A stretch of DNA of 64,000 nt from Paenibacillus sp. 37. GTDB lineage: Bacteria; Bacillota; Bacilli; Paenibacillales; Paenibacillaceae. The first letter of the stretch is position 1, and each line of letters starts with the position of its first letter. The stretch lies in NCBI RefSeq assembly GCF_008386395.1, contig NZ_CP043761.1, forward strand, positions 5,394,001 to 5,458,000, in the 5' to 3' direction. Below are positions 45,340 through 55,292 of the stretch, piece by piece. The notes under the pieces were generated by a model. The model saw only the letters and a program-made list of their open reading frames with translations, ran no database searches and was not told where the DNA came from. The translations under genes and the position numbers were made by a program.

Positions 45340-46443
45340 ATGAAAATAGCTATGGTTGCACCCGAGAAATTGCCTTTGCCCGGTAATGGTTCCGTGGAAA
45401 TCTGTATCCTGGGCATCGCTCGTGAACTAGCCCATCGCCATCAGGTAACCATTATAAGTCGTCAAATGAAAGGTCTCGCCGCCACAGAACAGATCGAAGG
45501 GATCACCATTCAACGTGTCCCTGCTTCGAGTCCTGTCATGTACACCAAAGCAGTCATACGTTTGTTATCCCAGCAACCCTATGATGTAATTCAAGTGGAT
45601 AACAGGCCACGAAGTATGGCTACCATCAAACGAGCTTTTCCACGCACTCCCGTTGTACTCTATCTTCACTCATTAACGTTTGCTCAGCCCGGACCTTCCA
45701 AACTCACATTAATGAAAAAAGCGGATTGGATTGCCGTCAACAGTCATTCCCTGCGACAAAGGTTAGGCCGCAGATTTCCGTTGGTAAAACACCGAATGAG
45801 TGTTGTTCCATTGGGTGCAGATCTAAGCCGCTTCAGACCTGTTGAATCCAGCGAAGAACAGATTCATCTGCGTACACAATTTGGAGTAACGAAACCATTC
45901 TCTATTCTGTATGTCGGCAGGCTGATCCCTGGAAAAGGTGTAGACGTATTAATTCGTGCGACTGCCCTCCTTCAGAAACAGATGCCTGTTCAACTGGTTG
46001 TTGCAGGCAAAGGACCTCCGTATTACATGCGTAAACTTCGCGAACTTGCCCAAAAACAAAAGGTCCATGTTTCCTTCCGTGGTCAGATAAACCATGAGCA
46101 CATCGATCAGTTGTATCGGGCAGTGGATTGTCTGGTCTGTCCGTCTCAAGAACATGAAGCTTTTGGCCTGGTTAATGTTGAGGCGATGGCTTCAGGATTA
46201 CCCGTTATTGCTTCGGATAACGGAGGTATTCGTGAGATTATTGAATCAGGTATCAATGGATACCTTGTCACTGCTTATAAGCGCCCTCAACGTTTCACCT
46301 CTTACCTGTACAAACTTGCAAGCAATCCCACTTTTGCCGAGAAGTTAGGAAAGGCTGGCCGGGACAGCGCAAGGGCATATTTCAGTTGGGCAAGAACAGC
46401 CATGCATCTGGAAGCGACCTATACCAGGCTCATCCGTAAATGA
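45340..46443 (+). CDS. GT4 glycosyltransferase, CotSA-like
   Basis: 367 residues from ATG 45340 with AAGGAGGAG; frames from further upstream lack a ribosome site. GT-B fold: N-terminal MKIAMVAPEKLPLPGNGSVEICILGIARELAHRHQVTIIS, the sugar-nucleotide domain ILYVGRLIPGKGVDVLIRATALL, then VCPSQEHEAFGLVNVEAMASGLPVIASDNGGIREII with the E-x7-E motif. The opening is very close to the spore coat protein CotSA of Bacillus. It probably transfers hexose to a coat or surface polymer. Single gene; the preceding 190 bp holds its promoter region. Confidence 0.87.
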   Translation: MKIAMVAPEKLPLPGNGSVEICILGIARELAHRHQVTIISRQMKGLAATEQIEGITIQRVPASSPVMYTKAVIRLLSQQPYDVIQVDNRPRSMATIKRAFPRTPVVLYLHSLTFAQPGPSKLTLMKKADWIAVNSHSLRQRLGRRFPLVKHRMSVVPLGADLSRFRPVESSEEQIHLRTQFGVTKPFSILYVGRLIPGKGVDVLIRATALLQKQMPVQLVVAGKGPPYYMRKLRELAQKQKVHVSFRGQINHEHIDQLYRAVDCLVCPSQEHEAFGLVNVEAMASGLPVIASDNGGIREIIESGINGYLVTAYKRPQRFTSYLYKLASNPTFAEKLGKAGRDSARAYFSWARTAMHLEATYTRLIRK

Positions 46444-46463
46444 GCCTTCTTTTGTTACAATGA

Positions 46464-46826
46464 TCAAGCTTTTTCACGAAATTGCCATCCCTTAATCAAA
46501 GAATCCATCTGCGGAACAGGAATGTGACTCATCTCAATTAACTCCATAATCACCATATCTCTCATCATGAATCGTACTTTGGCACACGTTAGTTGATGAA
46601 ACACATCGTAGAATGCCGTCCCGACCCAACATCCATGAGGTACGACCAGCGGATCATTAACGATATAACCTACGGCTCCAATCGGTGGAATAACAACCTT
46701 AATTGCTTGATAATCCAAACGATTATCTGGATCTTTGACGAGATACACGGTATCCCCCACATGTAAAGCCTGTACTCCATGGTAGTGGTCCATCCCATAC
46801 ATAGCTGCGAATAATTTGGTGCTCAT
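46464..46826 (-). CDS. HIRAN-like small protein
   Basis: 120 residues; AAAGGAG before ATG 46826. The middle reads YHGVQALHVGDTVYLVKDPDNRLDYQAIKVVIPPIGAVGYIVNDP, which follows the HIRAN pattern (G-x-x-Y-x-G, L-x-x-EP-x-N-x-x-D-x-x-A-I, G-Y-x). HIRAN domains bind DNA ends or 3'-OH single strands in larger eukaryotic and bacterial repair proteins. A stand-alone copy is unusual but known. Function here is not established. Confidence 0.72.
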   Translation of the reverse strand: MSTKLFAAMYGMDHYHGVQALHVGDTVYLVKDPDNRLDYQAIKVVIPPIGAVGYIVNDPLVVPHGCWVGTAFYDVFHQLTCAKVRFMMRDMVIMELIEMSHIPVPQMDSLIKGWQFREKA

Positions 46827-46868
46827 ATTACCTGCTCCTTTTCCTGTATTTCTCCATGATTAAATTTT

Positions 46869-47840
46869 TTACAATGATACATCGGTTTCATAATGTTCCA
46901 ACCACTCGACAAGTTGCCTGCGTATCTCTCTACGAAACTCACGAGGTTCAAGTACCTCTGCTTCGGGCCCAAATTGATACAACCATTTCAAAAATTCTCT
47001 GCTGCTATTCAGTGTCACTTCAAATAACAATCCCCCATCCGACATATTCGTCATTCGCGGGCGAACAAACATTTCTTCTTCTTTTATGTAGGGGGCCACT
47101 TTCTCAGAGAATCTTACCTTGAAATGGATATGCTCGTCTCCACGGTCAATAGACCATGTGTTTTTCATGTACTGCGTTATGTTGAAATCACCCTTGTCGA
47201 AACCGGCATTTGTTCGTGTCACATCCAAAAAACGGCTGATCCGAAATAATCGAACTTTTTGCAGCAAATGGCAGTATCCAATCAAATAAAAACGTTGATC
47301 ACGTGGAATGAGATAATAGGGATCGATATCCCGGACTGTGATCTCATTTCTTGTCAGCGTATGATATTGAGTACGAATGGTTTGCTGGCTTAGAATAGCT
47401 TCGATAATGGGAATCAGCAAATTAGGGTCTTTTCCTTCCTCACGATAAGCTGGCGTGCCCATCCGAATAATTCCCGCAATATTCTCTACAATGTCACTGT
47501 TTCTTGATTTTAATTTGGTATGAGCCGACATAACCTTGTCAAACGCTGAATCAAACTCAGCAGGTAACTTGGAGGTATCAACTACGGACGGGAGCAAGGA
47601 GAAAACCATTGCTTCCTGTTCAGTAAAATCTAACGGATACATCGCAAACTCACCAATAAATCGGTACCCTTTGCCGTATCCTTCATTCATAATCGGGGCG
47701 ACCCTATCCAAAATCCGGAGATCACGATAAATCGTGCGTACAGTCGTACCGCATTTCAGCGCCAATTCCTTGGCCGAAATTCCAGGATTTGCTTGTATAG
47801 CCTGAAGTATACGCAGCAGACGAATTAATTTCTCTGTCAT
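46869..47840 (-). CDS. HTH-WYL (YafY-type) regulator, second copy
   Basis: 323 residues from ATG 47840 with GGGGAG. HTH_11 at the start: LIRLLRILQAIQANPGISAKELALKCGTTVRTIYRDLRIL. WYL domain: IRTQYHTLTRNEITVRDIDPYYLIPRDQRFYLIGYC, and a C-terminal part with YIKEEEMFVRPRMTNMSDGG. Divergent enough from the 24893 protein to be a separate lineage. The 275 bp before it carries a possible operator: AGTTC/GAACT (47881-47900) and two CTTTAGT direct repeats (47886 and 47905). Confidence 0.88.
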   Translation of the reverse strand: MTEKLIRLLRILQAIQANPGISAKELALKCGTTVRTIYRDLRILDRVAPIMNEGYGKGYRFIGEFAMYPLDFTEQEAMVFSLLPSVVDTSKLPAEFDSAFDKVMSAHTKLKSRNSDIVENIAGIIRMGTPAYREEGKDPNLLIPIIEAILSQQTIRTQYHTLTRNEITVRDIDPYYLIPRDQRFYLIGYCHLLQKVRLFRISRFLDVTRTNAGFDKGDFNITQYMKNTWSIDRGDEHIHFKVRFSEKVAPYIKEEEMFVRPRMTNMSDGGLLFEVTLNSSREFLKWLYQFGPEAEVLEPREFRREIRRQLVEWLEHYETDVSL

Positions 47841-48067
47841 GTAGTTTCTCCCCTTCGATATTTTATCGGCAAGGAAAACTAGTTCCTTTAGTACAGAACT
47901 AAATCTTTAGTCCCAATATTATTTTCGCAATTTCACCATTTTTGTATAGTCCAATTGCACTCTTACCCCCTTTTAATATACATTCTCTTACTCGCTTGCG
48001 TAAAACATTAACCCAAAAGACCTTAAACCTAAGCCTGAAAGCCTATACAATTTTCTAAAAATAATAC

Positions 48068-48105
48068 AAAAAAAGCCCTAATCTCACCAAAGAGACAAGG
48101 CTTTT
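48068..48105 (-). terminator. Terminator after the 48116 gene
   Basis: Stem AAAAGCC/GGCTTTT with inner TCTC/GAGA and an A/T run on the minus-strand 3' side. Confidence 0.8.
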
Positions 48106-48115
48106 CTCGGAATTG

Positions 48116-48634
48116 CTAGTTATGCAACTGTAATAATTGATTCATCACATTTGCCATATGCTCACAGAGTTCAGGAATGTCCCCCATCTGGTCTTCATTC
48201 ACACTGCGGTCAAAATGTACGTGTGCCGTAAGGTTATATGTGATTGGCTGTTCATCAAAGATATATTGGATGTTCTGGCACATCCTCTGCTCAGGCCAGC
48301 TCTTCTGTAATATCGGACGAATAACCGGGCACTGCTTCTCAGGATCCTTCACAAGCATACTGAATCGTAGCTCCAAGCGGCAACCCGGACTCGCACCAGG
48401 CGTCTCCAGGATCTCCGCTGCAAGCTCCTCAAGGGAACTGCTTAATACAACTTCCCCTGTTACTTCCGGGCGATCCCTGAGACAGAATTGTAATGTGAAT
48501 TCTCTGGACATCACTGCCATCTCCAGCCGATCCTTACGCCCCGTAATCTGAATACGTTCATCCAGGTTATCCATATCATAGAGATAATTCTCGAACCCGA
48601 CTTTCAGATTGTCATACACCGTTGGATCAAACAT
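48116..48634 (-). CDS. Unknown protein, 172 residues
   Basis: Starts MFDPTVYDNLKVGFENYLYDMDNLDERIQITGRKDRLEMAVMSREFTLQF and ends AHVHFDRSVNEDQMGDIPELCEHMANVMNQLLQLHN. Mixed alpha/beta composition, no signal peptide or membrane helix. The opening is a recognisable feature of a Bacillales protein annotated as hypothetical, but I cannot name a domain. It has its own terminator; no operon partner is evident. Confidence 0.65.
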   Translation of the reverse strand: MFDPTVYDNLKVGFENYLYDMDNLDERIQITGRKDRLEMAVMSREFTLQFCLRDRPEVTGEVVLSSSLEELAAEILETPGASPGCRLELRFSMLVKDPEKQCPVIRPILQKSWPEQRMCQNIQYIFDEQPITYNLTAHVHFDRSVNEDQMGDIPELCEHMANVMNQLLQLHN

Positions 48635-48731
48635 TGAATTAAACCTACTTTCTTACCCTTTAACAGTATTGTAGTACATTCTCATTTTTCATGCGAACAA
48701 TGTGCCTATTGAACTCTCTTGCTCGGAAAAT

Positions 48732-48762
48732 AAAAAAAGCCCAGTCACGAGGACTGGGCTTT
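48732..48762 (-). terminator. Terminator after the L25/Ctc gene
   Basis: Perfect 11-bp stem AAAGCCCAGTC/GACTGGGCTTT, then seven T on the minus strand. Confidence 0.93.
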
Positions 48763-48800
48763 GGTTAAGCATGAGATCTGGCAAGATCCCGTAGCTTGGC

Positions 48801-49430
48801 TTATTCTTCTGTAGCTTTTTCTTCAGCTGCCGACTCAGCTTCCTCAGCAGAGGCCGTTGGCTCTTCCTCAGCCGCTTGTGGCGGCATGACAGAAGCGATG
48901 ATGGACTCAGGTGATGTTACAAGTGTCAAACCTTTATCCAGTTTGATGTCCGCAGCAGTCAAGCGATCACCAATGTCCAATCCACTGACATCCACCTCAA
49001 TGGATGTTGGCAGATCCGCAGGCAATCCTTCTACTTCCAGCTGTGTCTCCTGTGTCTGGAATACACCGCCAGCTTTCGAGCCAGCCGCTGTACCCTGGAA
49101 GTCGATCGATACACTTACGCTGATTGGCTTGTTCTTGGAAATTTGCAGGAAGTCTACGTGCAGCAAACGTCCATTACGCTCTTGCTGATCCTTGATCAGC
49201 ACCGGAAGCGTTCTACCGCCCTCAAGATTCAGGTTGAACATTTCGGAGCGGCCTGTGCGTGCCACTTTCAGCATTTCTTTTTCATCTACATGTATTGAAG
49301 CACCTTCAAGTCCCGGGCCGTAAACGACTGCGGGAACTCGTCCGCCTTGTCTTAACAGGCGCAGTGCTGCACCTTTCTTTTCCGTTCTTGGCGTTGCTGT
49401 AAGTTGAGCCATTTTTCCGTTGGATTTCAT
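48801..49430 (-). CDS. rplY: 50S ribosomal protein L25 / general stress protein Ctc
   Basis: 209 residues; GGAGG with good spacing before ATG 49430. N-terminal 5S rRNA-binding domain: AALRLLRQGGRVPAVVYGPGLEGASIHVDEKEM, then the TL5/CTC C-terminal beta domain (VSIDFQGTAAGSKAGGVF, LEVEGLPADLPTSIEVDVSGLDIGDRLTAADI). The Ala/Glu-rich tail is common in Gram-positive long forms. It binds 5S rRNA in the large subunit and, in Bacillus, is induced by stress. The 280-bp gap upstream includes its promoter region but no clear sigma-factor match. Confidence 0.95.
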   Translation of the reverse strand: MKSNGKMAQLTATPRTEKKGAALRLLRQGGRVPAVVYGPGLEGASIHVDEKEMLKVARTGRSEMFNLNLEGGRTLPVLIKDQQERNGRLLHVDFLQISKNKPISVSVSIDFQGTAAGSKAGGVFQTQETQLEVEGLPADLPTSIEVDVSGLDIGDRLTAADIKLDKGLTLVTSPESIIASVMPPQAAEEEPTASAEEAESAAEEKATEE

Positions 49431-49630
49431 GATTGAACATCCTCCTTCAAGGGATCACTACATTATATTTGTTGGAAAGCACTGAGGCTTATCTCATAGA
49501 CCATAATGGTCTTTTTTCCTTTGGCCGAATCGTGGGCCATATCTATATTTACCCCAATGATAGAGGATCTCAAACACGAAACAGGACAATTAATTATTTT
49601 TTGGCAAGTTATGCGGCTTCTAATCAGAGC

Positions 49631-49660
49631 AAAAAAGCAGTCGGAATCTCTTCCAACTGC
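49631..49660 (-). terminator. Terminator after the first pullulanase gene
   Basis: Stem GCAGT/ACTGC with inner GGAA/TTCC, then six T on the minus strand; about 50 bp past the stop. Confidence 0.8.
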
Positions 49661-49710
49661 TGATTTATCAAGGTTTTGACGAACTACATTCGACGTTATA
49701 CATAAAGAAA

Positions 49711-52587
49711 CTATGCGCTATTACGATCCTCTGTTTTTTCGCTTTCACGAATGATCTGCATCTCGTCTGATCCGCTACGGACAATAATGTGTACATCCCC
49801 GTCTTCAGGTACAATGTCCACGTAACGGTCTCCGCACGTATCTTTAGCTTCCCATTCGTTCAATCGAATGATCAATCCCAGGTGATGCAGACCCGGAGCA
49901 ACCCGGAAACGGGCTTCGGCGGCATTTCCGACTTGTTCCAGCCGTACTGCTCCGTCCTCCATACCTGTGCCCCACACCCAGACATCCCAACCTTCATAAT
50001 GCTGGTCTTCCCGTTCGTATCGAAGCGTGACCGTTCGCGAAATCTGTTTATGAATCGTCACGGCAAGCGTTGCCCGAATTCCTCCAGCTTCAGCAATAAT
50101 ATGGGTTACTCCAGGTGTCATCGCACGTACGATCCCTGCTGCACTTACCGCTGCAAGTTCTGGATGAGAAGAGCTCCAGCGTACATTCGAATCCTGAAGC
50201 GGCTGACCAAATTGATCAAGGGCCAAGGCACGGAAGCGACTGATTCGAGTCATGTACATGACTGGTTCGCCCACAATTTCGATTCGTTCAGCATGACGAT
50301 AATCCACTTGTAACATACAGCTTGCCGTTATGTCCCCACAGTGGACTGTAATCAAAGCTTCCCCTCGTTCCAGTGCATGGATTGTTCCATCAGGCTGGAT
50401 CTGAAGAATATCTGGATCAGAAGAAGTCCAGGTAACTGGAGCTTTTTCCACCACATTGCCAATGCTGTCCCGTACGATCGCTCGTAGTTGAGTGGACTCC
50501 TTAGGACTATATACCTGGCGAGGAAAACTAATCTCCACTGTTGATGGTTCAGCGCCTCCAGCTCGCTCTGTGTCATACAGTACCATTAATGACCATCGTT
50601 CTATCTGCACAGTACCACGAACAGTTTCGATCAGATCTGTACCTGCCTGATGATCATTGACTACGACATGCCAGTCCCCTTCCCCCAGGTCCACATGCTG
50701 CTCATGTTCCGTTCCGTTATAGATGACCATAATCTGATTCCAGGTGTCCTGATTCGCACCATCCTGAAGTATAAAGGCAACCACATTGCCATCCGCACGA
50801 ATTATACGAAGGTGATTTCGTACCTGTTCAGCATCAATCATACGAAAAGCGGGATGTGTGCGACGCAGGTGAATAAGACCACGATAGTAGTCGAACACCG
50901 GTCTGAACCGTGATTTATTGGCCCATGTGATGGCGTTCACCGCATCCCCGCTCCGATAACTGTTATGATCACCGGCTTTGGATCTGAGCATCTCATCCCC
51001 TGAATGCAGAAACGGAATTCCCTGAGAAGTAAGCAAAATACCGGAAGACAGTAACGAGCGACGAACCATCTCGTGATCCAAAACATCATCTGCATCCACA
51101 TACCGATAAGGATCTGCTGCTTTTACAGCGGACTCAGCACTCCCACCACCCACGGGCTGTCCGTCCTTCCATACGGGAAATCCTAATTCATGCCTAAGGT
51201 TCATTGTTGTCGCAATTTTATCCCACAGATTGAGATTGTCATGAGCAGTTACATAATTGACAACCTCCACAGGTGAAGATGTGAAATCATCCAGTGCTCC
51301 TGCCAATCCTCTGAGAATCTCATATTCCTGCCCTCCGGCACCCGTGACAAACCCTCTGCCACTGCCATCACTATCGCCCTTGATTGCGCTGCGAAAATGA
51401 TCATTAAATACTGCAAATCCCTGACCTCGCTGGGTTCCTTTTAATGTTTTGCGGTCCAAAGGTGAATCTCCACCCGTCCAAGGTTCCCCATAGATCAGAA
51501 ATGCCGGATCGATATGCTCCCGCAATTCGCGTGTCAACTCATTCATCGTTTCCGTATCAATCAGAGCCATAAGGTCAAATCGAAATCCGTCCACATGATA
51601 TTCTTCTGCCCAATATCGGAGAGAATCCACAATATATTTTCGCACCATCGGACGCTCAGTCGCCAATTCATTGCCTACACCGGAACCATCACTGAGGGTG
51701 CCATCCTCCCGATAACGGTAATAATAGCCTGGTACAATCCGTTCAAACGGCCCTTCTTCCACGCTGTACGTATGATTATAGACAACATCAAATACAACGC
51801 GAATGCCTTGTCTGTGCAGCGATTGTACAAGTGATTTGAGCTCTTTAATTCGAACTGCCGGATCACGAGGGTCGGTAGCGTAGGAACCTTCGGGAACGTT
51901 ATAATGTTGCGGGTCATATCCCCAGTTGTATGGTGCCTTGACATTCGAACCAACATCCGCTGTAGCGAGTTCATTCACCGTCTGATAATCCGCCACAGGC
52001 AGAAGATGTACATGAGTGACTCCCAGTTCGGCAAGATGGTCTACACCAATACTATTGCCAGCTTGATCCGTCAGGCCGGATGCCGTGAATGCCAGATATT
52101 TTCCCTTATACGGAATATCTGCATGTGGGTCTGAGGAGAAATCACGGACATGTAACTCATATAACACGGCATCGACAGGACGCAGGAAAGCAGGTTTGAC
52201 ATCCAGGTCCCAATCGACCGGATTGGTGGTCTCAGGATCTATAATAGCCGTTCGTTGCCCATTAGCCGTTACCGCTCTCGCGTAAGGATCAACAACGACT
52301 TCAATCCGCTGATCATCATGGATAATTCGGTACATATAATAATGTCCTGCCCAATCACCGCTGAGCTTCAGACTCCATATTCCGTACGTATCGCGCGTCA
52401 GAGTATGTTCCTGCCCATTCTCATGATCTTGTACTTTACCACTATCGTTGTAATGCCCTTCATCTTCAAAAACCAATATATAAACCCGTTGTGCCGTAGG
52501 TGCCCACAATTTAAAAGTACTTGCAGCACGAGTATATGTTAAGCCAAGATCGTTGCCTTCGTAACAAAAAGAAGTCCATTCCGGCAT
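49711..52587 (-). CDS. pulA: Type I pullulanase with Ig-like and CBM41-type modules
   Basis: 958 residues from ATG 52587 (GGTGGG before it); an ATG 24 nt earlier is possible. No signal peptide. Order: CBM48-like domain (about 10-110), GH13 barrel with the type I motif YNWGYDP (220-226), nucleophile Asp 338 in GFRFDLM, acid/base Glu 368 in YGEPW and Asp 450 in AHDN. Then two BIG2-like Ig domains (about 685-850) and a C-terminal starch-binding PUD/CBM41-like module with WDVWVWG. It debranches alpha-1,6 links. A cre and a good promoter are upstream. The second, simpler pullulanase lies next to it. Confidence 0.93.
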   Translation of the reverse strand: MPEWTSFCYEGNDLGLTYTRAASTFKLWAPTAQRVYILVFEDEGHYNDSGKVQDHENGQEHTLTRDTYGIWSLKLSGDWAGHYYMYRIIHDDQRIEVVVDPYARAVTANGQRTAIIDPETTNPVDWDLDVKPAFLRPVDAVLYELHVRDFSSDPHADIPYKGKYLAFTASGLTDQAGNSIGVDHLAELGVTHVHLLPVADYQTVNELATADVGSNVKAPYNWGYDPQHYNVPEGSYATDPRDPAVRIKELKSLVQSLHRQGIRVVFDVVYNHTYSVEEGPFERIVPGYYYRYREDGTLSDGSGVGNELATERPMVRKYIVDSLRYWAEEYHVDGFRFDLMALIDTETMNELTRELREHIDPAFLIYGEPWTGGDSPLDRKTLKGTQRGQGFAVFNDHFRSAIKGDSDGSGRGFVTGAGGQEYEILRGLAGALDDFTSSPVEVVNYVTAHDNLNLWDKIATTMNLRHELGFPVWKDGQPVGGGSAESAVKAADPYRYVDADDVLDHEMVRRSLLSSGILLTSQGIPFLHSGDEMLRSKAGDHNSYRSGDAVNAITWANKSRFRPVFDYYRGLIHLRRTHPAFRMIDAEQVRNHLRIIRADGNVVAFILQDGANQDTWNQIMVIYNGTEHEQHVDLGEGDWHVVVNDHQAGTDLIETVRGTVQIERWSLMVLYDTERAGGAEPSTVEISFPRQVYSPKESTQLRAIVRDSIGNVVEKAPVTWTSSDPDILQIQPDGTIHALERGEALITVHCGDITASCMLQVDYRHAERIEIVGEPVMYMTRISRFRALALDQFGQPLQDSNVRWSSSHPELAAVSAAGIVRAMTPGVTHIIAEAGGIRATLAVTIHKQISRTVTLRYEREDQHYEGWDVWVWGTGMEDGAVRLEQVGNAAEARFRVAPGLHHLGLIIRLNEWEAKDTCGDRYVDIVPEDGDVHIIVRSGSDEMQIIRESEKTEDRNSA

Positions 52588-52629
52588 CGTTCCCACCGCC
52601 TTTATATCCATTGTTTTCGTGTTGTCCCG

Positions 52630-52658
52630 ATGTTACGGAGTGGGACGTTGTTTGTCAA
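52630..52658 (-). promoter_or_regulatory. Promoter of the modular pullulanase gene
   Basis: TTGACA (52653-52658), 17 bp, TAACAT (52630-52635) on the minus strand; start expected near 52624. Confidence 0.7.
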
Positions 52659-52705
52659 CCCGGGGTTGTCTGTACTAACATATCGGTTCGATTCGAGTAT
52701 TCAAT

Positions 52706-52721
52706 TAGCAATCGCTTTCAA
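52706..52721 (-). promoter_or_regulatory. cre (CcpA) site upstream of pulA
   Basis: TTGAAAGCGATTGCTA fits all 16 positions of WTGNAANCGNWNNCWW. It lies about 50 bp upstream of the -35, a position from which CcpA may repress or activate. Confidence 0.7.
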
Positions 52722-52921
52722 AATATAGGATATGAAAACAAGTGCCATAGATTGACAGCATTTGTACCTGTCCTGACAAATAAAAGTTTGGAATATACAA
52801 GAATAAATTACAGGATGTCATTGGGTTGAGATTAAAATACACCAACAGGTGCATAGCATACAAAAGTTCCAGACATGACAATGTATAGCCCTGCGACCAA
52901 GGCAATGGTTTCTGACGCATC

Positions 52922-52956
52922 AAAAAATCCCCCTTTCTTACGGAAAAGGGGGATTT
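52922..52956 (-). terminator. Terminator after the second pullulanase gene
   Basis: Stem AAATCCCCCTTT/AAAGGGGGATTT, then TTTTTTG on the minus strand. The remaining 52722-52921 stretch shows no gene. Confidence 0.88.
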
Positions 52957-53074
52957 GTTTTATCTCAATTTATTTGATTAAATTCGATGGATTGGATACC
53001 TTGAACGTGTCCTTGTTAGCAATTTTACTAATGGTTTGTTGGTACCCTTCAATTCTCGGCAAGCATTCCGTTCA

Positions 53075-55123
53075 TTAGGAATTGGAATACATCACCGTTA
53101 GGGATAACCCTTTCACATGTACCTGTCCGTCCTGTATGGTACGTATCGTATTAACGCCTGCTTGTCCTTTTTCTACAATCACATTCCATGTCCCTGTGGG
53201 AACAGGGATGTCACGGTTTTCCTTTGCCGCGTTATAGATCACAACAATGCGATTCCACGAGTCTTTGGCTACTGTACCGTTCAATTCATATGCCAACAAC
53301 CCATTACCTTTTTCGATTAGACGAACATGTTTCTCAATATCTTCCCGTGTACGAAGCCGAAAGGCTGGATGTTCTCGCCGAAGACGGATCAGCCCACGAT
53401 AATAGTCAAACACCGGCTTGAACAGCTTCTTCTGCTCCCAACGTATGGCATTGACCACGTCTCCACTCTGATGGCTGTTGGCGTCCCCATATTTGCTGCG
53501 AAGCAGCTCATCTCCAGCCGCGATCAGAGGAACACCCTGGGAGGTTAGAACAATACCGTTGGCAAGCAGACAACGCCTAACGGTCTCATTCTCCAGAATG
53601 TGTTCCGGATCAATCTGCAGGTAAGGCTTAGCCTTCTCTACTGCCTCTTCCACACTCTGGCATCCACGAATACTTCCATCCTCGTCATAGGTAAGGAAAT
53701 TCAAGGTATCGTGAAGTCCTTGTGTACGTGCGACTTTGTCCCACAGGTTGAGATTATCATGCACAGTTACATAGTTAATCGTCTCGGATGGACCATCCGT
53801 AAAATCCTGAATAGCTCCCCGGACGCCAGTCCATAATTCGTCTTCTTTTCCGTCCGCACCCGTCGCAAATCCCGTACCCATGCCATCGCTGTCTCCCTTG
53901 ATCACTCCGCGGAAATTATCGTTAAACACAGCAAAACCCGCTCCGCGCTGCGTTCCTTTTAGGGTCATATCATTTCCAAGCGGCGAATCCAGTGCGCCCC
54001 ATGGTTCACCATATAACAATATGGAAGGTGACACTTCGGAGTGCAACTCCGCTGCAAGCTGTTTCATCGTAGTGGTGTCGATCAGGCCCATCAGATCAAA
54101 GCGAAAACCGTCCACATGGTACTCCTCTGCCCAGTAGCGGACCGAGTCAATGATAAACTTGCGAACCATGGCGCGTTCAGTAGCCACTTCATTACCCGTA
54201 CCTGAACCATTGCTGTAGGTCCCATCAGCGTTTTGACGGTAGTAGTACCCTGGTACAAGTTTTTCAAAAGAGCTGCCTGCCGTATCAAACGTATGATTAT
54301 ATACCACATCCATAATGACACCTATTCCCTTGTTATGAAGGGCAAGCACCATGGATTTGAACTCACGGATTCGTGTCTCCGGGTCGTCTGCACGTGATGC
54401 ATATGAACCTTCCGGGACATTATAATGGAGCGGATCATATCCCCAGTTATAGTTGGAGGAATCCGTCGTATCACCATCTACTCTGGATTCATCCACCGTC
54501 GCAAAATCAAATACGGGTAGCAAATGCACATGGGTAATCCCGAGTTCAACCAAATGATCGATTCCCAATGTGTTGCCCTCCGAATCAAGCAGACCCGTCT
54601 CGGTGAAAGCCATATATTTGCCTTTATTCGTTATTCCCGACGATGGGTGAATGGAAAAATCACGTACATGCAGTTCGTACAGGACTGCATCCACAGGACT
54701 GGTCAATTCCGGGCGAATATCCTCACTCCATCCCTTCGGATGAGTCTGCTCCAGTCTGACAATGACACCCATTTCTCCATTCATGGTCACTGCTCGTGCG
54801 TATGGATCTACAGCAGTAGTTGAATGTCCATCTTCGAAAGTAGGCTTGTACATGTAACGGTAGCTACTTAAATCACCTTCCAGTTCCAGAACCCAGATGC
54901 CTTCTTCTTTCTTTTGCATAGGTAACGCCTGCTGTTTCCGTTGATTGGGCTCATCCTCCGGGGTCCCCCCTGTCAAAGGTGGATACAGAAGTAGTTCCAT
55001 CTGAACGGCTAACGGTGACCAGACTTTGAAGCGACAGACTTGTGCTTCTAATGTGACACCTAAATCTCTTCCTTTGTATGTATCTTCTAAAATCAATAGT
55101 TCCTGCTTACCCTCTTCAATCAT
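53075..55123 (-). CDS. Type I pullulanase, short form
   Basis: 682 residues; GAGGGG before ATG 55123. No signal peptide, so intracellular. CBM48-like N-terminal domain, YNWGYDP at 225-231, nucleophile Asp 343, acid/base Glu 373 and Asp 456 in VHDN, then a C-terminal beta domain. It has no Ig or CBM41 modules. The catalytic part is clearly paralogous to the neighbouring pulA (shared blocks PVDAVLYELHVRDFS, EEYHVDGFRFDLM, TLKGTQRGAGFAVFND). Likely role: debranching of imported dextrins or glycogen. Confidence 0.93.
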   Translation of the reverse strand: MIEEGKQELLILEDTYKGRDLGVTLEAQVCRFKVWSPLAVQMELLLYPPLTGGTPEDEPNQRKQQALPMQKKEEGIWVLELEGDLSSYRYMYKPTFEDGHSTTAVDPYARAVTMNGEMGVIVRLEQTHPKGWSEDIRPELTSPVDAVLYELHVRDFSIHPSSGITNKGKYMAFTETGLLDSEGNTLGIDHLVELGITHVHLLPVFDFATVDESRVDGDTTDSSNYNWGYDPLHYNVPEGSYASRADDPETRIREFKSMVLALHNKGIGVIMDVVYNHTFDTAGSSFEKLVPGYYYRQNADGTYSNGSGTGNEVATERAMVRKFIIDSVRYWAEEYHVDGFRFDLMGLIDTTTMKQLAAELHSEVSPSILLYGEPWGALDSPLGNDMTLKGTQRGAGFAVFNDNFRGVIKGDSDGMGTGFATGADGKEDELWTGVRGAIQDFTDGPSETINYVTVHDNLNLWDKVARTQGLHDTLNFLTYDEDGSIRGCQSVEEAVEKAKPYLQIDPEHILENETVRRCLLANGIVLTSQGVPLIAAGDELLRSKYGDANSHQSGDVVNAIRWEQKKLFKPVFDYYRGLIRLRREHPAFRLRTREDIEKHVRLIEKGNGLLAYELNGTVAKDSWNRIVVIYNAAKENRDIPVPTGTWNVIVEKGQAGVNTIRTIQDGQVHVKGLSLTVMYSNS

Positions 55124-55292
55124 GTGGTTGTTCCCCTCTCGTTGAGAAAATTAATGAATATGGCTGGAACGAGTGCTCCTTACCCTTTATACCCGTTCTG
55201 CTGCCCAACCATAATCCCAATTACACAAAAGAAGACAAACGTCATGTAGATTCACATAACATCTGCCTTCTTTATGGATAAACGAAATCTCT

